From Monocercomonoides exilis (lineage: Eukaryota; Preaxostyla; Oxymonadida; Polymastigidae), in contig LSRY02000003.1 in assembly GCA_001643675.2 (NCBI GenBank), positions 375,001 to 439,000 on the forward strand: 64,000 bases of DNA, read 5' to 3'. Position 1 is the first letter of the stretch. Each line of letters begins with the position of its first letter. Position numbers and translations under genes: made by a program. This document shows positions 57,096 through 64,000 of the stretch, piece by piece. Under the pieces are notes generated by a model. That model searched no databases. It saw only the letters and a program-made list of their open reading frames with translations, and was not told where the DNA came from.

Positions 57096-57552
57096 AGTTT
57101 GAAATAATTGAAGTGAAGATGAAGAATTAATCGAAAGAAATGTGTTTGAACGAAACAATGAGAGTTCATATTTATTTAAATGATGTCAGCGAAAATTACA
57201 AAGTATTTATTATGAACATTAATCCAGGGAAAGAGGAAATAAAAATGAAAGCAAAGAAATTAAGGAGAATACTTGAATTTGTTAAATAAGAGAGAAATAA
57301 CTTATTTTTTATGAAGAATTTCTGTTTTAAGAAGAAACAGAAATTTTCGTTATTTAATTATTTTTAACTTGTTGTATGAATTTGTTAAATATTTATATTT
57401 TCGTATTTTGCACAATAGCTTTATCTCCTTGTTATATTTGAGAATTTTCTGCCTTCTTTTCTGTTTAAAAAACATTGATTTTTCAATCAATATGTGAAAT
57501 GAGTATAAAGACTTTAACTTTTTGAAAAGAAATAAACACCAGAAAAAGAAGT
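57096..57552. other. Spacer between convergent genes
   Basis: AT-rich DNA between the TGA of the coiled-coil gene and the TGA of the FYV7-like gene. A 49-codon frame (57140-57289, with NDVSENYKVFIMNINPGKEE) is too short and isolated to call. Confidence 0.4.
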
Positions 57553-58212
57553 TCATCCTTGATCTACTGATCCTGATTGAAGCTTTTTCAGTATTTTATT
57601 AACTCTAACTTTCATAAGTGGTTGACCTTTTTTATTTTTCAATTTGTATTTTGATGCTTCCTTTTTCCTCCGTTTCTGGGCTTCTTCCTTAATTTTTTGA
57701 ATTTTTTCAAACTTTTTTTGTTTTTCCTCCTTTTCTTTTTCAATAATACTCCTTTTTGCTTCATATTGTTTCCTTGCTTTTGCGTATGGATCAGGTTTTT
57801 TTGTTAATGGTTTTTTCGGTTTTTCTCGAATAGTTTCTTTTGTAACTAGAAATAGTGGATATAATTTTAAATATAGATCATTGAGAATTAATTTATCTAT
57901 AATGTTGAGCGAAAACCTGGTAATGGAACGGTTTTTATTAAGTCGATTGTTCTTCCAGGTTCTTTAATTTCAACATTTTCAGAATTTGTAAATATTTTAT
58001 CATATAATGTTGGACGGCCAGAATGGCTCGATTTTTCTTGTTCCATTTGTTTTTTGACAGCCTTATAAGCACGAAGTCTTCTATACTTCAAGATGGCTGC
58101 TTTCTGTTCTAAAAATTGCATAGGCAATAGTTATTAATTATATGCTGAATGTAGAATAAATTTGAAAACCTTTTCTCTGCCTGTATCTTTGCTGTGGCCC
58201 TGTTTTAACCAT
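57553..58212 (-). CDS. FYV7/CCDC59-like rRNA-processing protein
   Basis: Three exons: 58212-58170, 58108-57917, 57845-57553, with GT-AG introns of 61 and 71 nt, both phase 1; total 528 nt, 175 residues. The start reads MVKTGPQQRYRQRKEQKAAI and the protein is strongly basic throughout. The end reads KNKKGQPLMKVRVNKILKKL, which matches the conserved C-terminal box of yeast Fyv7 and animal CCDC59 (a GQP(L/V)M motif followed by a short helix). Fyv7 acts in the nucleolus in 18S rRNA maturation in the small-subunit processome. The length also fits (about 150-240 in the family). The assignment rests on the C-terminal box and the composition, so it is tentative. The start ATG is 57 bases downstream of the RIT1 stop on the same strand. 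Confidence 0.75.
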
Positions 58213-58269
58213 GAAAACAAATAACAATTTTGATCAACTACATACTTTTTTGTTTATGATCAATATTTT

Positions 58270-61200
58270 TTATTCCTTTTTTTGATATGGCATGAAAAAT
58301 GAATGAAGTTCATTCATAAATGCTTTTATTGGCATAGCGGATGGCCAATATCGTTTCATTTCATTGATGCTAAGATTTATGAAAGAAATAAAAATAAAAA
58401 TAAAAATAAAAATAAAATTAAAAATGAAATTAAAAAGAAAATTTTTTTTAAAAATTGAAATAAAAATGCAAACGCTTTTGTAAAATCCATCTTTGTAAAT
58501 GAATAATTGAGCATCCATTCTTGTGAAAATCCCTCATTATCTTTGGCATCTGAAGCAGTAAGTTCGGGCCTGAGCTGTTTATTTTCGTCAAATAAAGCAA
58601 CCATCGCCGCCAAGCCAACACAAACGCTTCTGTTAATTCCTAAAATGAAACAAACAAAGGATATGTTGAACAGCAGGAGAAAAATTTGTCATAATTTTGA
58701 AAAACATTCAGGATAAAAAATAAAATAAAATAAAATATCTCAATTGAGAAAAATTTTTGTATTGATTTTGAGGTAGTTTCTTAATTATACCTTGAGTGCA
58801 ATGAATCAAAATCCGATGATGCTGTCTCAAGTGAATTGAGCAAAACTGCAGCGCAATGGGAAGCGAAGAGGCCAAGTCGTGTCTGCCTTTCTTGCTTTCA
58901 TTCACAGGAAGATGGAGATATGATGGCAGGGGCGGGCGTGCTTGTGATGAAGTTGATGGCTTTTCTGTTGAGCTTTCTTCTTCTGCTGTTGAACTGAGTA
59001 AGTGTGTATTCTTTACAAAGATTGCTGCTAAAGAAGGGAAGTTTGATGAGATCCATTCATTTGACTCTGATTCCAATGGAAGCATCTCGTCAAATTGTTG
59101 TTCTCGCATGTTGATAATGGCATCAAAATTGTTCCAGCATTCAGGTGGTTTGCCTGATGTAAAAAAATAAATGATAACAGAGATAATCGCATTGAAGAAT
59201 ATGGAATAATAAACAGAAAACACATAAATATTTATAGGCACATACAAAGAACTCAATAAAAAAATAAAAAAGAAAAATCATAAAAAGCATTTCCAAATCA
59301 CGAAAGTTAAAAAGCAGTGGGATAAAATGTTTCGATGAATTAAACCAAAAAAAAACCGATCCAAATTAAATAGCCTACCTGCCCATTGATCGCCTATTGC
59401 AACGCCAGTATTTCCAATAAAGGCAAAATGTGATTTTTTGCCAGAAGCAAAGCTTTCTCCTTCGCCTGAAGAAAGTGAATATGAAGGCTCAGAGCTAAAA
59501 CAGATAACATTGAATGGTTAAAGCATGCAGTTGATATAAAAAATTTTGAGAAAAAAAAAGTTATTCCATTGAAAATTATCCATTAATGCAAGAATGTGAA
59601 TAAAAATAAAATATTTAATAGAAGAATAAAGACAAAATCAAATTTTGTGTGTATTTTTGAGAAAAATTAACAATGTCAATGAAATAAACCTTTGCTTCTC
59701 TTTCTCTTCTGCCACGATTCTTTCAACAATCTCGCGGCACTTCGATTTATGAGCAAGTATTTCGTCTCTGTGCTTCCAAAACATCTCGTGAGTCAGTCCT
59801 TTTGCCCAAGTTTCTTCGTCATCGGCGGCTCCTGGAAGATAACTAGATGAATGAAGAATTAGAAATATGAATATCATCAAAAAGAAAGATAAATAAAATC
59901 ATATAAAATTAAGAAGGAACTGAAAAAAAAGGAATAAGAAATAGAAACAAACTGAAATGGAACTCCATCTCGCCTTTGATAAGCAGTGTCTGGAATACTC
60001 GCTCGATTCCAATATTGTTTTTCCTTTTCTGCCTTGTGTGCTGCTGAACTCAAAGCATCTTCTCCTTCTTTTTTCTCATTTTCCTTTGTTTCTTCTGTTG
60101 CTTTGCACTCACAATCAGCGCTAGGCTTTGAGTAAGAAGGCTTTGAGACAGACAGAAGGACGATGGGGATGAGGTTGTGCTGTTTGCAGTGAGAGAAAAA
60201 AGACTGGTGCAAAAGCGGGCGGTTTGGAGACAGCCACTCGCAGCAAAGATAAAATGGACAGTTTGGCTCTAATAATTCTGGGGGGAATGACAATGAGGAT
60301 GATATTGACTGAATGTTTTGGTTAAAGAAAGAAAGAAAGAAAAAAGAGAGAGAGAGAGAGAAGGAAAAAATAGTGCAGAAGAAATGAAATGAAAATTATT
60401 CAAAAATAAACAAGAAAAATGTACGTTTTGAACAAAAAATAAAAGAAAAGAATTGAAAAAAAACTATTAGTTATTTTCTATCACACCATTACATCGTCAA
60501 CCCAACTATCCAATTTTGAGCATATGAGAGAATGCTCATTTAACGAAATCGATGGCGGAAGATGCAGCATCAGGGGATCGAAAGGAGGAGAAGGAAGAGG
60601 AAGGAATTCTTGAACAACAAAATGTGAGTAATCAAGAAGCGGATCATAACACGAAGGAGGAGATGCACAATAAATTGAAGAGGCAATTGAAGACGAAGAA
60701 GAAAACGATGATGAAGACGAAGACGGAGACGAAGATGAAGATGGAGATGGAGATGGAGATGGAGACGAGGTCGAGGTCGACGATGAAGTTGAAGTTGAAA
60801 TTGAAGTTGAAATTGAATCTTTTGCAAATGGCTGCTTTAGTTCCAATTCTTCAGCATCAGACAATTCATCACCATCTTCACTCGCATCAAATGTGATGAA
60901 GTCGCTCAAGTCAGAACTATCTTCAGATGGCAATTTTTCTTCAACTGTTTTGCTATCATCAAGCATTTCAGGCTTTTCATGTGGGAGTTTTCCTTTGAAA
61001 CTTATATCTTTGCATTTTGAGGACTGCCTAGATTCACCGGCTTCAATGATTTTTGATTCTGAAGTCTTCACTGTGCTGATTTCCTTATCTAAATCCTTTT
61101 CAAGTTGCTGGGTTTGGTTTTCCGCCTCACTTGCTCCGCAACTTGGGTTCACAAATCTGGAAGCTGCATCATCCTTTTCCTTTCGAAAGCTTGCATCAAA

Positions 61201-61959
61201 TTTTGGGCTACACGAATTAGAGTTTTTATCAATTGTAATCCTTTTATATGGCTTAATTTTTGCTTTATCAATCTCATCCCAATCTCCATCGGATTCAGAA
61301 TCTGCAATAAAAGTTACATGTTCACAACGATCAGTTTGTTCCTTGACAGCATTCACTTTTTCACTCTTATGAGGAAGATAAGTTTCATTCCCTTTATAAA
61401 TATCCTTCGATTTTTGAGATTTACGACTTTGCTTGTTATATTTACGCCGATTTTTTGAAGGAATTAAATCTTTCTCTTCATTTCCCTCTTTGAACACTTC
61501 TTGCTTGCAAGGAAACTGTATCGTAAATTTATCCATAGGAGTGTTGGATGTCTTTTTTTCTCTCAAACACTTAAAAACTCTGTTTAAAACGCAAATCCAT
61601 ATTGGGATAGTTTTTGAAAAACTATCTGGAAAAGATTTGCCTCGTTTTGTTGAATCAACAATAAAGCACCCACCACATTTAAAGGAAGAGTTCAGTAAAT
61701 GAAGGTTGAGTCTTCCAAGATTGAGAGACCAATTTCCATAATGTCCATCAGTGCTCTTAAAATAAACAGAATTTTCAAAAAAGGGTTGATACCACTGGCC
61801 GCATCGTAAGTTTGCACAAAACAGAATTTGCGGATAAAGCTTTCTTAAAAATGAAACAAAAGAACTGTCGCTATTGATACTGTTTAAAGAATCCCAAAGT
61901 TGATCTTCGTGTTTTGCTTCCTTATTTGTTTTCAGAAACACTTTTGTTGATAAGTGCAT
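58270..61959 (-). CDS. RIT1: Initiator-tRNA(Met) A64 2'-O-ribosyl phosphate transferase
   Basis: Seven exons: 61959-60493, 60308-59953, 59842-59690, 59494-59379, 59153-58791, 58639-58474, 58369-58270; total 2,721 nt, 906 residues, all GT-AG and in phase. Family signatures in order: ANLRCGQWYQPFF (about 49-61), YFKSTDGHYGNWSLNLGRLN (about 67-86), IVDSTKRGKSFPDSFSKTIP (about 100-119), SISLNEHSLICSKLDSWVDD (about 470-489), YLPGAADDEETWAKGLTHEM (609-628), IGNTGVAIGDQWAG (about 684-698), IHCTQGINRS (814-823) and a C-terminal KAFMNELHSFFM. Rit1 in yeast and plants puts a ribosyl phosphate on A64 of initiator tRNA, which keeps it out of elongation. The C-terminal part is the DUSP-like domain; here it keeps a full HCx5R signature. 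Residues about 140-430 are an acidic, Ser-rich insertion. Intron 1 has a CT repeat, intron 6 an AAAAAT repeat. Confidence 0.93.
58385..58434. repeat. (AAATA)n-like repeat in RIT1 intron 6
   Basis: AAAAATA units on the plus strand, T-rich on the transcribed strand, inside the 104-nt intron 58473-58370. Confidence 0.7.
60322..60363 (-). repeat. CT-rich repeat in RIT1 intron 1
   Basis: On the coding strand: CTCTCTCT followed by TTTCTTTCTTTC, ending about 13 bases before the acceptor CATTCAG at 60309. Polypyrimidine position of a 184-nt intron. Confidence 0.75.
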
Positions 61960-62250
61960 CGCATCTAATATTCTTTGACAATCAAAAAAAATAATTCTTC
62001 AATTAAAATGAAGTATTTCTCCAGTTCAAAAATTTGACTAAAATTTGTGCTTCAATTCAAAAAAATAATTTTATTTTGCAATAATTATTTGCTGCTCTTT
62101 GGAATCACTCGAGTAATTGTGAAAATTTTGAAAGCCCATATTATAATTTTTCATTTTATGAAATCAGAAATAAATATTATAGCAATAAATAAATAAAAAT
62201 TAATAATAAAAGCTTTTATGATAGATTAATAGAGATACTGATTTGACAAA
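61960..62250. other. AT-rich spacer upstream of RIT1
   Basis: Should hold the RIT1 promoter. No element recognised. Confidence 0.4.
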
Positions 62251-62950
62251 AATTTCACATTTAGCTGATCTTTATTAAGATCTAATTTTCGTTCGAATTT
62301 CGATTATTATTTTATATTCTCAATGGGAACAACTGAAAAATTGTGAAAAACCGCACAACAGCTTTTTATCAGTTAATCCATTGATTATTAAACACTCCAT
62401 GGAATTCACATTGAAAAAAAAACGATGAAGACTGAAGAAAAAGTTTGATTTCGAAATGGATTAGCCATAAGAAAATTCACATGAAAATTCACAAAATAAA
62501 TATTTTTCGCTCATACGAGTGGTTTTATTATTTTTTCCCTTTCATTTCCAATGCTTGGCATTTGCAAATATCATTGAAAAGCCTGATTTGTAGTAGTTGT
62601 TGTTTGAAAAATAATAATTATATTCTCAGCTGTTTGGCATGAGCGATAAAATGAAATTCAAATATATTCAAAGCTGATTAAACTTTTCAACAAATCACTT
62701 TTTCTATTTCATATCAAAATGGACTTGAATGAGCTATGAAATAGAAAACAAGTTTTGGTTTTTTATTAGATTTTAGTATTTCCACGATTATTCATAAAAA
62801 TAACCGCAAAGCCATCATATAAAACATTTTTGGACAGCACAAATCATTTAAGAAGCTTCAAATTGAACAAAAAAAGAAAAGCAAGTTTCAGTTTCTCCAA
62901 TTTCACAAAATGCAAGTTTTTGGTTGGTGTTCTTGAATTCGTATCTCATG
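62251..62950 (-). repeat. 3' flank of receptor gene D
   Basis: Aligns without gaps to the 3' flank of gene C at +1,863 from about 62403 on; identical from 62494 to the end of the flank and into the coding region (to 63085). Looser similarity reaches back to about 62251. Confidence 0.85.
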
Positions 62951-64000
62951 TCACTCTGCATCATTCTCTGCCATTTCTGTCAATGATTGTATCACCTCAC
63001 CCAAAGTTGGTCTGCCATCTGGCTCATCTGCCCACATCCTCTCTATCAGCTCAACCATTTCTTCTCCTTCGATTCCTTCTATCAGTGGTCGCACTCCATC
63101 TCTCATCATCTCCTGTGCTTCTTCTGCATCACACTCGCTCAAAGGCACTTCCCCTGTTGTCATTTCATGCAGAATCAGTCCAAGTGTGAAAACAATTGCC
63201 TGCTCAATTCCTTCTTCTTCCACTTCCTCATCTTCATTTCCCACTTCTGGTGCCTTCCATCGTTTCATTTCTTCCTTCTCCTTTTCATTCTCCAATTCCT
63301 CTGTCAAAACAAATATTTCATTATTTCCTTCTTCAACAAAGATTGTATATGGGCACAGCTGCCTCGCCATCATTTCCACCCTTTCATCATCAACTGAAAT
63401 CAAATGCTCAAACAGCTCTGCCACTGCCAAAACCACCTGCTTCCCATCAACAACATCCATCGCTCTTGTTCCCAGTGTGAAATTGCCTTGAACAGAATGA
63501 ATCGTTGAATGCAATGTTTTGATGTTATTTTTCTCTTTCTCTCGAAATGGCTTTTTGGCTGATATCACATTGAATGAATGAGACTGTAACACTCTTGCAA
63601 CAGAACCATCCTCAGAAAATGGTAATGGAGGATCCAAATCTGGAAGATCATTTTCGTTCAACTCAACATCGTTCATTCCTCCCAGTTCTGTCCGCTCTTC
63701 TTCATCATTGTCAATGAGAAGTGGAATTTGGCTTGTCATCCCTTCCAGCAGTGTGGATGGCATCTCACTCATCTCAATACATCCCCCATTGTTTTCCCTT
63801 CTCCTCTCAATCTTCTCCATTATTTGTCTTGCTTCTGAATCTGCTGCCTCTGCTTTTCTTTCTGCTTCCCTCAATTTCCTTCGCAAAATCACAACAACCA
63901 CAACAATAACAAACAACAGAATTATTACAACTACAATACAGCCAATAAAGGCAAACAAACTCCATTCAATGACATTTATATAAACATTTCCTCCTTCAAC
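62951..64000 (-). CDS. Receptor-like surface protein, C-terminal part (gene D, runs past window edge)
   Basis: The last 349 codons of a third intact family member; the frame is open to base 64000. It begins in the extracellular stem, then has IEWSLFAFIGCIVVVIILLF (membrane span), RRK, and the cytoplasmic tail: FREKEKNNIKTLHSTIHSVQ, GTRAMDVVDGKQVV, KAPEVGNEDEEVEEE, FTLGLILHEMTTGEVPL and RPTLGEVIQSL. As in genes A and C, VAIK, HRD and DFG are absent. The apparent start near 63958 is a TTG inside the membrane region and is not the gene start. The last 135 coding bases are identical to those of gene C. Confidence 0.92.
   Translation of the reverse strand, partial: VEGGNVYINVIEWSLFAFIGCIVVVIILLFVIVVVVVILRRKLREAERKAEAADSEARQIMEKIERRRENNGGCIEMSEMPSTLLEGMTSQIPLLIDNDEEERTELGGMNDVELNENDLPDLDPPLPFSEDGSVARVLQSHSFNVISAKKPFREKEKNNIKTLHSTIHSVQGNFTLGTRAMDVVDGKQVVLAVAELFEHLISVDDERVEMMARQLCPYTIFVEEGNNEIFVLTEELENEKEKEEMKRWKAPEVGNEDEEVEEEGIEQAIVFTLGLILHEMTTGEVPLSECDAEEAQEMMRDGVRPLIEGIEGEEMVELIERMWADEPDGRPTLGEVIQSLTEMAENDAE

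Overview
The window looks like nuclear DNA of a free-living or gut protist, most probably an oxymonad (Metamonada, Preaxostyla; Monocercomonoides/Blattamonas type). The evidence is GT-AG introns of about 50-390 nt in most of the genes I could reconstruct, very AT-rich intergenic DNA around GC-richer exons, the standard genetic code (TAA, TAG and TGA all end genes, and none occurs inside reconstructed exons), many homopolymeric Ser/Glu/Gln tracts, and a large family of giant beta-helix surface proteins with a kinase-like tail. The lineage call rests on memory of such families, not on a search.

Layout. 1-1427: 3' part of a Ser/Pro-rich gene. 1905-9467: receptor-like gene A (beta-helix ectodomain, one membrane span, pseudokinase). 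9468-12482: non-coding, with a paralogue-shared 3' flank and a MITE-like element. 12483-15103: ariadne-type RBR ubiquitin ligase, 11 exons. 15477-15700 (-): ribosomal protein eL41, two exons, 25 residues. 15972-33127 (-): a giant CH-like/coiled-coil, low-complexity gene, probably three exons and about 5,585 residues. 33590-34020: a long TAA-repeat. 34555-35899: truncated paralogue of the receptor family. 36042-37187 (-): a decayed gene. 39491-40118: second MITE-like element. 41088-47735 (-): receptor gene C. 49219-50470: eroded fossil of the same family. 50597-51613: CRAL-TRIO plus RhoGAP-like gene with a shortened C-terminus. 51852-57095: coiled-coil protein, two exons. 57553-58212 (-): FYV7/CCDC59-like rRNA-processing factor, three exons. 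58270-61959 (-): RIT1, initiator-tRNA ribosyl-phosphate transferase, seven exons. 62951-64000 (-): 3' end of receptor gene D.

The main biological theme is the receptor family: five loci (two complete genes, one partial at the window edge, two relics) in 64 kb, in both orientations. They share a 66-bp block just upstream of the start codon and a 3' flank of about 0.5-0.7 kb. Genes C and D share a 592-bp tract that I read as completely identical, across mostly non-coding DNA, with a sharp edge. This is a signature of recent gene conversion. The cytoplasmic tail keeps the APE and RP landmarks of a kinase C-lobe but has lost VAIK, HRD and DFG, so it should be a binding or scaffold module rather than an enzyme. 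The housekeeping genes (RBR ligase, eL41, FYV7-like, RIT1) relate to protein turnover, ribosomes and translation initiation and show no evident functional link to the receptors.

Gene models with introns were built by hand from splice sites, reading phase and protein family patterns. Every multi-exon model marked as complete sums to a multiple of three.
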